From Mycobacterium marinum (GTDB lineage: Bacteria; Actinomycetota; Actinomycetes; Mycobacteriales; Mycobacteriaceae): a stretch of 64,000 bases of DNA. Below the pieces are notes generated by a model that had not been told where the DNA came from, did not search any database, and worked only from the letters and a program-made list of their open reading frames with translations. The DNA is taken from NCBI RefSeq assembly GCF_003391395.1, contig NZ_CP024190.1, forward strand, positions 2,976,001 to 3,040,000. Direction: 5' to 3'. Position numbers and translations under genes: made by a program. Each line of letters begins with the position of its first letter. The first letter of the stretch is position 1. Of this stretch, positions 9,139 to 18,253 are shown piece after piece.

Positions 9139-9975
9139 TCAGGGCGCGATGGGACGGTTCGTCCATTCCCGGTCGGGGCGGCGCGACGAGCGGAACCATC
9201 CGCCGGCCGCGGCGGTGCCACCATCTGTCGGGATAGTGTGGCCGGTGACGAACGCCGAGAGTTCGCAGGCCAAGAACAGGATCACCCGGGCTTGATCTTC
9301 TGGGACACCCATCCGCCCAACGGGAACCCAACCAGGCCACTGCGTCTGTTCGGCATCGGATAGCCACTGCGAGTAGGGCACCTGTAGCGATTCGGTGACG
9401 TCCGGGGCGATCGCATTGATCCGCACCCCGTGGTTGCCTACCTGGACGGCAAGGCTGCGGGTGAAATGGATGACGGCGGCCTTGAAGGCTGCATAGACCG
9501 GGTCCTCCGGGTAGCCGCGCAGTCCTTCGACCGACGAGACGTTCACAATCGCGCCGCCGTGTTGCTCGATCATCGCCGGCAGAAAGGCGTGAGTCGCCAG
9601 CAAGACGTGATGAAGGTTCACTCGATACAGCTCATCCCACAGTTGCGGGTCGGTGTCGACGAAGTTGCCGGGGTGGCGCAACCAGTGGCCGACGTTGTTC
9701 ACCAGGATGTCGACGCGGCCGTAGCGATCGAGCACGCGCTGAGCCAGCGTGCTGACCTGATCGGCATCGCGGACGTCGGTGCCGACTGCCCAAGCCGCAC
9801 CGCCGATTTCGTCGACGGTGCGGTGGGCAAGCTCCGCATCGATATCAGCGATGACGACCTGGGCGCCGTGTTGGGCGAATAGCCGCGAGGTCGCCGCGCC
9901 GATACCGCTGCCGCCGCCCGTCACCACGGCCACCCGGTCGGTCAGCAGTTGCCGGGCCGGCGTCGCTTCTTCCAC
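9139..9975 (-). CDS. SDR family oxidoreductase
   Basis: 278 aa from a GTG start. It is a classical short-chain dehydrogenase: the cofactor motif TGGGSGIG (about residues 19-26), NNVG in the position of NNAG, the catalytic Ser in VNVSSVEG, and the YxxxK motif in VYAAFKAA. The acidic VIADID after strand 2 suggests NAD(H) preference. The C-terminus (DGGTAAAGGWF) is followed by a short basic tail. The gene converges on the PPE gene with about 20 bp between stops and is divergent from the Nramp-related transporter gene. The substrate cannot be read from sequence. Confidence 0.88.
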   Translation of the reverse strand: MEEATPARQLLTDRVAVVTGGGSGIGAATSRLFAQHGAQVVIADIDAELAHRTVDEIGGAAWAVGTDVRDADQVSTLAQRVLDRYGRVDILVNNVGHWLRHPGNFVDTDPQLWDELYRVNLHHVLLATHAFLPAMIEQHGGAIVNVSSVEGLRGYPEDPVYAAFKAAVIHFTRSLAVQVGNHGVRINAIAPDVTESLQVPYSQWLSDAEQTQWPGWVPVGRMGVPEDQARVILFLACELSAFVTGHTIPTDGGTAAAGGWFRSSRRPDREWTNRPIAP

Positions 9976-10146
9976 ATGTCACATACTGGGTCACGGCGCG
10001 GTCCGGATCCCAGGGCGGGTCATCCTCCGGGACCAAGTGCCGCACGGGCCGGAGGGTTTCGGGTTGTCCTCGGGGCACACTGGCTGGCAGTGTTTCGAAG
10101 GCATGGCGCTGTTTGGCTGCTATTGCGACTGAGGGGCTTTCGAGAC

Positions 10147-11442
10147 GTGACCGATAGATCCGACGAGCAGGTCCGGGATACGACCGGGCCTGAGGCATCG
10201 ATGCGGGTCCATCGCGGCGGATGGCTGCGCTGGGGTCTGCTGGCGGTCTGGGGTCCGGGCCTGGTGGTGATGTTGGCCGACACCGATGCGGGCTCGCTGA
10301 TCACCGCTGCCGAGTCCGGGGCGCAATGGGGCTATCGGATGGTGCTGCCGCAATTGATCTTGATGCCGATCCTCTATGTCGTCCAAGAGATGACCGTGCG
10401 GCTGGGGATCGTCACGGGCAAGGGGCACGGTGCGCTGATCCGGGAGCGATTCGGCCGCGGTTGGGCGTGGCTTTCGGCATTCACCCTGTTCGCATCGGCC
10501 ATCGGCGCGCTGCTGACCGAGTTTGTCGGGGTTGCCGGGGTCGGGGAGCTATTCGGGATCTCGCGCTGGGTCAGCATCCCGATTGCCACAGTGATGTTGC
10601 TGGCCTTGGCGTTGACCGGCAGCTACCGGCGCGTCGAACGCATCGGCCTGGCCGTCGGCGCAGCGGAAGTGGCGTTCCTGGTGGCCATGGTCATGGCTCG
10701 CCCGCAACTGGACCAGCTGCTGGCGGGCTTGCGGTCGATGCCGCTGGGCAACTCGTCCTACCTGTTGCTGGTCGCGGCGAACGTGGGCGCGGTCATCATG
10801 CCGTGGATGATTTTCTACCAGCAAGGAGCCGTGGTCGATAAGCACCTGTCGGTGGCCACGATCCGCCAGGCCCGCCTGGACACCGCCGTCGGTGCGGTGC
10901 TGACTCAATTAATCATGATCGCGGTGGTGGTGACCGTTGCGGCGACGATCGGAACCCACCACGGTGCGGCGTCGCTGCAAACCGTCGGGCAGATCGCCGA
11001 TGCCCTGACCCCATACCTGGGCCGACTCGGTGGAACCGTGCTGTTCGGACTGGGAATGTTGGGTGCCGCCCTGGTCGCCGCCATTGTCGCGTCGCTGGCT
11101 GGCGCGTGGGGACTATCGGAGGTCTTCGGCTGGCGACACACTCTCAACCAGCGGCCCAACCGGGCCACCGCCAAGTTCTACACCACTTATGCGCTTGCCC
11201 ACATCATCGGCGCCGTCCTCGTCCTGGGCAGCGTCGACCTGGTCAATCTGGCCGTCGATGTCGAAGTGATGAACGCACTCTTGCTGCCGATCGTGCTGGG
11301 GCTGCTGCTGGTGCTGGAAGCCCACACGCTGCCCGAAGAATGGCGCATGCGCGGAGTGCGCAAGTACATCACTCGGACCCTGTGCCTATTTGTCATCGCT
11401 TTCGGGCTCTACATGGTTCCCCAAGCCCTCGGCTGGCTTTGA
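10147..11442 (+). CDS. Nramp-related divalent metal transporter (NRMT-like)
   Basis: 431 aa from the GTG at 10147; an ATG at 10201 is an alternative. About eleven hydrophobic segments show an Nramp fold. The TM1 motif, normally DPGN, reads ADTDAGS, and the TM6 motif, normally MPH, reads IMPWMIFYQQ, so the metal-binding Met-His pair of Mn/Fe Nramps is absent. This combination is that of Nramp-related magnesium transporters (NRMT), so Mg2+ uptake is inferred over Mn/Fe. The reading frame is open further upstream to 9949, but that extension is Arg/Pro-rich and non-membrane, hence the chosen start. It is divergent from the SDR gene. Confidence 0.8.
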   Translation: MTDRSDEQVRDTTGPEASMRVHRGGWLRWGLLAVWGPGLVVMLADTDAGSLITAAESGAQWGYRMVLPQLILMPILYVVQEMTVRLGIVTGKGHGALIRERFGRGWAWLSAFTLFASAIGALLTEFVGVAGVGELFGISRWVSIPIATVMLLALALTGSYRRVERIGLAVGAAEVAFLVAMVMARPQLDQLLAGLRSMPLGNSSYLLLVAANVGAVIMPWMIFYQQGAVVDKHLSVATIRQARLDTAVGAVLTQLIMIAVVVTVAATIGTHHGAASLQTVGQIADALTPYLGRLGGTVLFGLGMLGAALVAAIVASLAGAWGLSEVFGWRHTLNQRPNRATAKFYTTYALAHIIGAVLVLGSVDLVNLAVDVEVMNALLLPIVLGLLLVLEAHTLPEEWRMRGVRKYITRTLCLFVIAFGLYMVPQALGWL

Positions 11443-11457
11443 CCAGCTGGCCGAACG

Positions 11458-12216
11458 CTAGAGCATGGAGTCGATCATGGCTCGGGCGTCATCGGGAGCC
11501 TGGCTAGGTGCATCGGCGGTGCGCCTGAAGTCGATGAAGGCCGACTGGTGGGTGGAGGTGTTCAGCAATTCGGCGAAGGCGCCGCTGACCGAAAGCTCGC
11601 CTTGTTCGGTGAACACGTCGGCGAAGTAGTCCATCAGCGCGGCCTGCTGGAACTTGGCGCTTTCCAGGGTCTTGGTAGTGGCCTTGAACAACACCGGGTT
11701 GGCTAGATCTCCAGACGAAGGATCGGTCAACCTGGCGATGTCGGTCCGCAGCGCGGCGACGACATCTGTCTCATCAGTGGTCTTGACGGCGACGTACATC
11801 TGGGCGCTGGTGTCGCCGTTTTGCAGCGTCACCCAGTTCGGCCCCCGGTTCACCAGGGTCCAGCCCGGCGCGGCCGTGACCGATATGCCTTCGGCGATGT
11901 CGATTGACTCGGCCGAGGCCAGCCTCAACCGCATCGTCACGGGGGTGCGTACCGGCGCTTCCGGGTCAGGCAATCGGGCAGTGCCGGGCCTAGCGGCTGC
12001 GGCCATGGCAGCATGGCCACCGGGCAGAATCGACGGCGGTTTGGATCGCTCGGTCTTGCCGCTCAGCACGATTGCCGCGGTCACGGCTGCGGCGATCAGG
12101 ATGACTACGCCGATGATGGCGATGATGACGGCCGAGTGTAATCGGTGTCCGACCCGGCCGCCGCCGTGCGGGTAGTGCGGTGGCGGGGGAGTATCCGGTG
12201 GCGGTGCTGCTGACAT
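11458..12216 (-). CDS. Pro-rich membrane-anchored protein with extracytoplasmic domain
   Basis: 252 aa. The N-terminus is Pro/His-rich and cytoplasmic (PPPDTPPPPHYPHGG), followed by one membrane segment (about residues 32-57, IIAIIGVVILIAAAVTAAIV) and an outside domain ending in a conserved-looking region (GISVTAAPGWTLVNRG). The start ATG at 12214-12216 is preceded by AAGGAG. The upstream reading frame stays open to 13074 but overlaps the zinc-ribbon gene and is a shadow. It lies 50 bp downstream of the zinc-ribbon membrane protein gene on the same strand, probably in one operon. The topology resembles other mycobacterial proteins of unknown function that follow zinc-ribbon membrane proteins. 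Function unknown. Confidence 0.75.
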   Translation of the reverse strand: MSAAPPPDTPPPPHYPHGGGRVGHRLHSAVIIAIIGVVILIAAAVTAAIVLSGKTERSKPPSILPGGHAAMAAAARPGTARLPDPEAPVRTPVTMRLRLASAESIDIAEGISVTAAPGWTLVNRGPNWVTLQNGDTSAQMYVAVKTTDETDVVAALRTDIARLTDPSSGDLANPVLFKATTKTLESAKFQQAALMDYFADVFTEQGELSVSGAFAELLNTSTHQSAFIDFRRTADAPSQAPDDARAMIDSML

Positions 12217-12266
12217 CGTGGCTCCTTGTTCTGCCGTGGTTTCAGGCCGGCGGTACCGCGGTTCGG

Positions 12267-13394
12267 CTATCCGTTGGTGGGGCGGTTCGGGGCAGGATGG
12301 CTGGCTAGTGCGGCCGTGGCTGTTCCGCAGACTTGGCAGAACGCGCTCCCGCTGCCGATTGCCGCGCTGCAGTGGGCGCAGACTTGGTGGGTATCGGGGG
12401 CGCGGGTCAAGGTGGCGTCCCCGGTGAGGGCGGCCTGGGCTTCGGCGAGCAGCGCGGTATGCAAACTGGCGCGGGTTGCGACCAGCCCGGCTGCGGCCAG
12501 AACCAATGCGGCCAACGCGGTCAGCACAATGCCGCGAGTCCCGTAGGGGGTGAGCATGGTGGTCGCCAGTTCGTACAGCAGTACCAACGCCACGCCCTCC
12601 AGCAGCCCCAGGGCCGTGTTGCCGCCGGTGCCGCGTAACGGCACCACGACCAGGGCGGCAGCGCAGGCCAAGATGATCGGCTGCAAAAACCCGAGTGTCA
12701 GCGCGATGAAAGCGACGTGTGCCGGGTCGATATGGGTCGTCGGGAGATGGGTGAACGCGCCACGCTCCACCACCACGCTCAGCCCCAAAGACAGCGCCGA
12801 ACCGCTCAGCGAGCAGGCGACGGTGGCATCGACCGGGTGCCGAAACGCGCTGCGCGCCGTCACCAGCAGCGGCGCAATCAATGCCGCGGCGAAAGCCACA
12901 ACCGGGATGAGCACGCCCAATTCGAAGATCTGGGACAGCGGTGGTAACTGGCGATCCGGTGCGGCCAATAGCACCGGCTTGGTGAAGTGCTGTTCGACCA
13001 TCCCCACGCCGACACCGAGCAGCAGGGAAAGCACAAACGCCACCCCGATGACGGTGAACGGTTCCTGTCGCCACACATCGTGGTCGTGGACATAGGTCAG
13101 GACGGCCGCAGGCAGCGCAATTGCCGCCAATACCAATGCGATAGAAAGCATCCCGAACGCCGCGGCGATCAGCGACGCCAATAGCGCCAACGCGACCATC
13201 GCTCGGTAGATGTGGTGGCGCCCGCCCGCCAGGTGTGGCATCAGCGTGCTCATCACCGCGAGCGCCCGCACCGGCTCTTCGGGATGTGCGGCGAAATGTC
13301 GGGACCGATCGATGGCCGGATTCAGTGGACTACCGCACCGGGAGCAGAAGCGGGCGGCATCCGCGTGTGGGGTCGAACAATTCGCGCAGTCCAT
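12267..13394 (-). CDS. Polytopic membrane protein with zinc ribbons at both ends
   Basis: 375 aa from the ATG at 13392-13394. The N-terminus has a CxxC...CxxC zinc ribbon (MDCANCSTPHADAARFCSRC) and the C-terminus a second one (VCAHCSAAIGSG then FCQVCG). Between them are about eight or nine hydrophobic segments. The first membrane part with YVHDHDVWRQEPF faintly recalls PrsW-type proteases (tyrosine-rich, EP motif), but I do not see PrsW glutamate motifs, so no protease call is made. Both ribbons probably sit in the cytoplasm. The partner gene downstream encodes a single-pass protein. It could be a sensor or envelope protein. Function unknown. Confidence 0.78.
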   Translation of the reverse strand: MDCANCSTPHADAARFCSRCGSPLNPAIDRSRHFAAHPEEPVRALAVMSTLMPHLAGGRHHIYRAMVALALLASLIAAAFGMLSIALVLAAIALPAAVLTYVHDHDVWRQEPFTVIGVAFVLSLLLGVGVGMVEQHFTKPVLLAAPDRQLPPLSQIFELGVLIPVVAFAAALIAPLLVTARSAFRHPVDATVACSLSGSALSLGLSVVVERGAFTHLPTTHIDPAHVAFIALTLGFLQPIILACAAALVVVPLRGTGGNTALGLLEGVALVLLYELATTMLTPYGTRGIVLTALAALVLAAAGLVATRASLHTALLAEAQAALTGDATLTRAPDTHQVCAHCSAAIGSGSAFCQVCGTATAALASHPAPNRPTNG

Positions 13395-13744
13395 AATTGC
13401 CCAAGGATAGCGACAGATCTCATATCTAATACAGATCTTTTCCAAACCGCTTACAAGGCGTGTTCAGATTATTTTGGTTGTGAGCGTGCCTGCTGTCGCT
13501 GCGGCAAGACGGTGCGTGCCGACCGCATGGTCGGGAGGGGGGCTGGCGCGTTGGGAGTCGCGGGGACGGCGGGCTGGCTCAGGTTGCCCATTGCCCCCAC
13601 CCGATCGGTGAAACTACCAGGTCAGCGCCGCCCATCGCGCTACAGTTGGGCACCGATGCGCCCGCATTGGCTGGGTTCGATTACCCCGCCCTGACTCGCG
13701 CCACGATCCGCGGCGCTCGTCCGGGTCACGTTGGGAGTGTGGCC
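13395..13744. promoter_or_regulatory. Upstream region between zinc-ribbon gene and PE_PGRS gene
   Basis: 350 bases between divergent genes. The first 100 bases (13395-13490) are A/T-richer than the rest. TACAGT at 13641-13646 is a plausible sigma-A -10 hexamer for the PE_PGRS gene and would leave a leader of about 90 nt. No ORF or RNA gene is convincing here. Confidence 0.35.
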
Positions 13745-15265
13745 ATGTCATACCTGACGGTTGCGCCAGAGGCGCTGTCGGCGGCGACCAGCGATGCGGC
13801 CGAGATCGGGTCGGCGCTGGCCGCGGCCAACGCGGCAGCGGCAGCGCGTACGGCGGGGCTGCTGTCCGCCGGTGGCGACGAGGTGTCGGCGGCCATCGCG
13901 GCGGTGTTCTCCGCGCACGGGGTCCAATATCAGGCGATCAGCGCTCAAATGGCGCAATTTCACCGGCAATTCGCCCAAGCACTGAGCGCCGCAAACCGTT
14001 CGTATGCACTCGCCGAGGCGGCCAATGCATCCCCGCTTCAGGCCATCGAGCAACAGCTGCTCGCGGCCATCAACGCGCCCACCCAGACACTGTTGGGTCG
14101 ACCTCTCATCGGCAATGGTGTCGATGGGGCGCCCGGACAAAGCGGTGCGGCCGGTGGGCTGTTGTGGGGTAACGGCGGAGCCGGCGGGGCGGGCACCGCG
14201 ACACACACCGCGGGTGGCAACGGCGGGGACGCCGGCCTGATCGGCAACGGCGGGGCCGGTGGAGCCGGCTTTAATGCCGGCAACGGCGCTGCGGGTGGGG
14301 CCGGTGGCGCCGGCGGGCATGGCGGCTGGCTGTACGGCAACGGGGGCGTTGGTGGCGTAGGCGGCACGGGAGGGGCAGGGGTGCCCGCCGTGCCGACTGG
14401 TGGTCACGGCGGCGCCGGTGGCGTGGGCGGGGCTGCCGGGCTGTGGGGCGACGGCGGTGCCGGTGGGGCCGGGGGGCAAGGCGGTGCGGGTCGGGTAGGC
14501 GCGGCCGGCGGAGCCTCTCCGGGCGGTACCGGCGGGCATGGCGGGGTTGGCGGGATAGGCGGTTCCGGCGGGGCGGGTGGCTGGCTTGCCGGCAACGGAG
14601 GTTCGGGCGGGGCCGGCGGTGCCGGGGGGATGGGCGGCATGGGCGGCACCGGTGCTTCCATCGGCGGCGGCGGTGGCACTGGCGGTGCCGGCGGGTCCGG
14701 TGCCGCCGGGGGCGATGGTGGTTGGTTGTTCGGTGACGGCGGGTCCGGTGGCGCCGGCGGAGTGGGCGGGCAAGGTGGCGCCGGCCGAGGTAGCGAGATC
14801 GGGGGTGGCACCGGCGGCGCCGGCAGCGCCGGTGGTGCCGGTGGCGCCGGCGGCGCGGGTGCCTGGCTATTCGGCAACGGAGGTTCGGGTGGCGCCGGCG
14901 GTGCCGGGGGTATGGGCGGCAACGGCGGTAATGGCGTCGGCAACCCGGGGGATGGCGGCGACGGCGGCGGTGGCGGTGCCGGGGCCGGCGGTGGGGACGG
15001 TGGCTGGCTGTGGGGCAGCGGTGGCAACGGCGGCAGCGGTGGGGCGGGTCGTGACGGCGGAGACGGTGGCGTCAACCCGAAGAGCGGCGGCACCGGTGTC
15101 GCCGGTGCCGGTGGCGATGGCGGCGATGGCGGCGACGGCGGCGACGCCGCACTCGTCGGCAACGGTGGCAATGGCGGGGCCGGCGGCAGCGGCGTCACCG
15201 ACGGAGCCGGCGGCAGCGGCGGTGCAGGTGGTGGGCTGTATGGAACGCCCGGCATGTCGGGTTAG
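13745..15265 (+). CDS. PE_PGRS family protein
   Basis: 506 aa from the ATG at 13745 (MSYLTVAPEAL). Residues 1-100 are a PE domain with the helical hairpin and LSAANRSYALAEAANA end. A short linker with the GRPLIGNGVDG signature follows, which is the standard entry into PGRS. Residues about 135-506 are Gly-Gly-Ala/Gly-Asn repeats (GGAGGAGG, GNGGSGG) broken by WL-containing spacers (GGWLYGNGG, GGWLFGDGG), as in other PGRS proteins. There is no distinct C-terminal domain; it ends GTPGMSG. ESX-5-dependent export and Ca2+-binding parallel beta-roll structure are family inferences. It converges on fadD13 with 22 bp between stops. Confidence 0.95.
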   Translation: MSYLTVAPEALSAATSDAAEIGSALAAANAAAAARTAGLLSAGGDEVSAAIAAVFSAHGVQYQAISAQMAQFHRQFAQALSAANRSYALAEAANASPLQAIEQQLLAAINAPTQTLLGRPLIGNGVDGAPGQSGAAGGLLWGNGGAGGAGTATHTAGGNGGDAGLIGNGGAGGAGFNAGNGAAGGAGGAGGHGGWLYGNGGVGGVGGTGGAGVPAVPTGGHGGAGGVGGAAGLWGDGGAGGAGGQGGAGRVGAAGGASPGGTGGHGGVGGIGGSGGAGGWLAGNGGSGGAGGAGGMGGMGGTGASIGGGGGTGGAGGSGAAGGDGGWLFGDGGSGGAGGVGGQGGAGRGSEIGGGTGGAGSAGGAGGAGGAGAWLFGNGGSGGAGGAGGMGGNGGNGVGNPGDGGDGGGGGAGAGGGDGGWLWGSGGNGGSGGAGRDGGDGGVNPKSGGTGVAGAGGDGGDGGDGGDAALVGNGGNGGAGGSGVTDGAGGSGGAGGGLYGTPGMSG

Positions 15266-15287
15266 CCGCGACACCGCGCCGGGGCTC

Positions 15288-16796
15288 TCACCGATACAGT
15301 TCGCGCAGCTCCCGCTTGAGCACCTTGCCCGCCGGATTGCGGGGCAGGGCCGCGGTGAAGATCAATCTTTTCGGCAACTTGTAGCGCGCCAGCCGGGCAG
15401 CGCAAAACTCCACGATGCCCGCTTCGCTCACCGCACCCTGGTCGGACACCACGATGGCGCAGGCGATCTCGCCCCATTTCTGGTCGGGTAACCCGATGAC
15501 GGCCACTTCGGTGACGCCGGGGATTCCGGTGATGACGTTCTCGATCTCGGCCGGGTAGATGTTCTCACCACCGGAGATGATCATGTCTTTGATCCGGTCT
15601 TTGATGTAGAGATAGCCGTCACTGTCGATCTCGCCGACATCGCCGGTACGGAACCAGTCGCCGTGGAAAGCGTCGCGGGTGGCGTCCGGGCGGTTCCAGT
15701 ATTCCTTGAGCAGGAAGTCGGACTTGATCACCACCTCGCCCTGTCCGCGTTCGGCGATCATGCCGTCGTCGGTGCGTACGCGAACGTCGGCGAACATGGT
15801 GGCGCGTCCGGCCGAGCCGACCTTGGCCAGGGCGTCTTCCCCGAGCAGCAGGGTGCCGCCGCCGCATGATTCGGTGAGTGCGTAGCCCTGAACGACCTGC
15901 ATGTTCTTGGCGGCATACATCCTGATCAGCGCCTCGGGCATGGGCGCACCGCCGGTGATGAAGCAACGGAACTCGGGTGCATCGAGCTCGGTGAATTCGG
16001 GTACCAAACGCATGAAGTTCAAAATCGCCGGTACGGCGCCGGCCAGCGAAACCCGCTCGTCGACGATCAGCGACCAGGCCTTGGCCGGGTCGAACTGTGG
16101 CATCGAGACAAGGGCGACGCCGCGCATGGCGCACATGATGACCGTGGTCAGCGCCGCGACGTGGAACATCGGCAACGGCAGCAATAGGCGGTCCTGGTAG
16201 CGCACGTCTACGGTCAGTGACCATGAGCTGGCCGCCGTGTGCACCGAGTCATGAGTATGCACAACCCCTTTGGGGTTTCCGGTGGTGCCTGAGGTGTACA
16301 TGATGAACAGGTTGTCCGACCCGCCGCTATCGCAGACAGGCTCGCCGGCATCGGCGGTTTCGAGGCGTTGCGCCAGGCAGCCTTCGCCGTCCGACAACGG
16401 CACCCAGCTGAGGACGTTGTGGGACCGCTCGGTTGCGGCTTTGATCGCGGTGACCACCGGTTGCAACGACTGGTCGTAGATCAGGACGGTGCTGCCGCTG
16501 TCGGCAAGGATGAATCCCAGTTCGGGTGCCGCAAGGCGGGTGTTGAGCGGCACGGCCACCGCCCCGAGCTTGGCTGCGCCGTAGAACAGGCAGCAGAACG
16601 CGACACTGTTGGGCATCAACAGCGCGACGCGATCGCCCTTGCCGACCCCGAGCGCCCTCAGCACGCTGGCGCATCGGTTGGTCAGTATGTTCAGCTCGGT
16701 GTAGTCCATCCGCACGTTGGTCGAGGGCTCTACGTAGGCCTGCAGCCGAGGAGATATATGCGCGCGTTGTTTGAGCATGGCGCCGATGTTCTTCAT
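15288..16796 (-). CDS. fadD13: Very-long-chain acyl-CoA synthetase FadD13
   Basis: 502 aa, closely matching my memory of M. tuberculosis FadD13 (503 aa) from MKNIG to the C-terminus. ANL superfamily motifs: the AMP/P-loop YTSGTTGNPKGV (residues 167-178), the GYALTESCGGG motif, GDWFRTGD, the hinge KDRIKDMIISGGENIYPAEIE and catalytic Lys in NPAGKVLKRELR. It activates fatty acids as acyl-adenylates then acyl-CoA. It is the last gene of a four-gene minus-strand operon, 38 bp after the tgs4-like gene, so it likely feeds acyl-CoA to the WS/DGATs. In M. tuberculosis this gene ends the acid-induced mymA operon. Confidence 0.9.
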   Translation of the reverse strand: MKNIGAMLKQRAHISPRLQAYVEPSTNVRMDYTELNILTNRCASVLRALGVGKGDRVALLMPNSVAFCCLFYGAAKLGAVAVPLNTRLAAPELGFILADSGSTVLIYDQSLQPVVTAIKAATERSHNVLSWVPLSDGEGCLAQRLETADAGEPVCDSGGSDNLFIMYTSGTTGNPKGVVHTHDSVHTAASSWSLTVDVRYQDRLLLPLPMFHVAALTTVIMCAMRGVALVSMPQFDPAKAWSLIVDERVSLAGAVPAILNFMRLVPEFTELDAPEFRCFITGGAPMPEALIRMYAAKNMQVVQGYALTESCGGGTLLLGEDALAKVGSAGRATMFADVRVRTDDGMIAERGQGEVVIKSDFLLKEYWNRPDATRDAFHGDWFRTGDVGEIDSDGYLYIKDRIKDMIISGGENIYPAEIENVITGIPGVTEVAVIGLPDQKWGEIACAIVVSDQGAVSEAGIVEFCAARLARYKLPKRLIFTAALPRNPAGKVLKRELRELYR

Positions 16797-16834
16797 GGTG
16801 GTTCCTGTCCGGTCCAGCGGGTTGACGATGTGAC

Positions 16835-18253
16835 TTATGCGGAATCGGCCTGGTGACCAGCGATTGCCGGTGCTGACCTGCCGATGTCGGTTTGTAGTTG
16901 GCCGAAGGCCTGCTCAATCAGTTGGGCAAGCCGGACGGGCTCGCGTACGGCCTCGGGCGCAGCGCCGATGCCCAGGCACAGTTGCTCGTTCACGCTTGCG
17001 ACGGTGACGTTCAGCCCGGCTCCCGGCGGCAAGATGGGCAAACCACCGAATGAGACCATCGGTGCACCGGCCAAATACAGTTGTTCGGCAGGGCCTTTCA
17101 TGTTCGATATCACCAGGTTGGCGCTGGGCGCCTTGCCGAACCCGGGCAGCACATCCGACATGGCCAGACTGGCAAACAGCGAGAGCGTATATGCCTGACG
17201 TGAGGGCGATTTCATGCCGTTCCCTTTGTCCTTGGCAGCTGTTGTGGCCTGGCTGACCTGCTTCAGGCGCTGCCTGAGGTTTGCCTTGGGCGCACCCATC
17301 GCGATGAGTTCGGCGCTCACCTGGTTGCCCGCCCCGGCTTGGGACCGCATCGACATCGGCATCAAGGCCACCAGCGGCCGGTCGGCCGGCGCCCGGTGTT
17401 CGTCGAGGTAGTGATGCAAAGCGTCGTCGACGATCGTCATGACGACATCGTTGATGGAGGTATCGGTGGCCTTGGCGACGGCCTTTAACTCGGCGAGCGG
17501 CAACTCCATATTCGCGTAGGCGCGTGCCGCCGATTTCGCGGTGTGGTTCAACAGGGTAGGGCTTGCGGCGAAGGGCAGGGCCCCCCGCTGCGGCTTGAGC
17601 TGCAGTGCTTGCGCGCCGAGGTCTACCGCGTCACCGACCATGCCGGCCAGATCCGACGGCAGCTTGGCGATGCCGGTGAGGCCGCGTTGCAGCCACTGCC
17701 GGCGCGAAACGCGCGGCTGCGGCCGGCGCGGCGCACGGGAGCTCGGTGCCGGCATCCATGGAGCGGCCAGCGTCTTGTCGTGCGGGGAGGTGCTCAGGAA
17801 ACCGCGCATTGCACGCAGCCCGCCCTCACCGTCGATGAGCGCGTGGTGCACCTTGAGCATGATGGCGATGCGACCGCCCTCAATCCCATCGATGATGTAG
17901 CACTCCCACAGCGGGTGCCCCCGGTCGAGCAGCCCGGTGTTCAGGAATGACACCGTCTCGTAGAACTGGGCCATCGAACCGGGTCCCGGTAACACGATGT
18001 GCTGGACATGGTTTCGCATGTCCGGCTCGACGATTTCCCACCGCGCGAGATTCCTGCCCGGCCAGCTGAGCCTGTAGTTGAAGGGTTCGATCGCCCTACT
18101 GTGCCGATACGCGTCGAACAGGCGTGAGCCGAACGACGAATGCTGTCCTTTTGGTTTCTGGAAGATCGTGAAGGCCGTCATGTGAAACGGCCGGTTGGGC
18201 CGCTCGAGCAACAAGAAGGACAGATCGATCGGACTGATTCGGTTGGTGTTCAT
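16835..18253 (-). CDS. tgs4: Wax ester synthase/diacylglycerol acyltransferase, Tgs4-like
   Basis: 472 aa. WS/DGAT family: active-site motif HHALIDG (about residue 137), followed by the PLVALMPMSMR and NVTVASVNEQL regions of the second half. The family esterifies acyl-CoA to diacylglycerol or fatty alcohol, forming triacylglycerol or wax ester at the membrane/lipid droplet. It overlaps the upstream WS/DGAT gene by 4 bp (ATGA) and precedes fadD13 by 38 bp, the same order as Rv3087-Rv3088(tgs4)-fadD13 in M. tuberculosis. The assignment rests on this order and family motif, not on alignment. Confidence 0.8.
   Translation of the reverse strand: MNTNRISPIDLSFLLLERPNRPFHMTAFTIFQKPKGQHSSFGSRLFDAYRHSRAIEPFNYRLSWPGRNLARWEIVEPDMRNHVQHIVLPGPGSMAQFYETVSFLNTGLLDRGHPLWECYIIDGIEGGRIAIMLKVHHALIDGEGGLRAMRGFLSTSPHDKTLAAPWMPAPSSRAPRRPQPRVSRRQWLQRGLTGIAKLPSDLAGMVGDAVDLGAQALQLKPQRGALPFAASPTLLNHTAKSAARAYANMELPLAELKAVAKATDTSINDVVMTIVDDALHHYLDEHRAPADRPLVALMPMSMRSQAGAGNQVSAELIAMGAPKANLRQRLKQVSQATTAAKDKGNGMKSPSRQAYTLSLFASLAMSDVLPGFGKAPSANLVISNMKGPAEQLYLAGAPMVSFGGLPILPPGAGLNVTVASVNEQLCLGIGAAPEAVREPVRLAQLIEQAFGQLQTDIGRSAPAIAGHQADSA

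Noticed and set aside
12217..13074. N-terminal extension of the 11458-12216 gene, giving 538 aa
   Set aside because: It overlaps the zinc-ribbon gene on the same strand in another frame and is Arg-rich. The ATG at 12216 has an AAGGAG site and leads into a normal membrane anchor.
13673..13687. GGGTTCGATTACCCC, like a tRNA T-arm
   Set aside because: No acceptor, D or anticodon stem fits around it.
13212..13694. 160-codon plus-strand frame upstream of PE_PGRS
   Set aside because: It overlaps the zinc-ribbon gene start on the opposite strand and lacks any recognisable domain.
14404..15255. Pro-rich minus-strand frame opposite PGRS
   Set aside because: GGX repeats on one strand give PPX on the other. 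No start site or domain.
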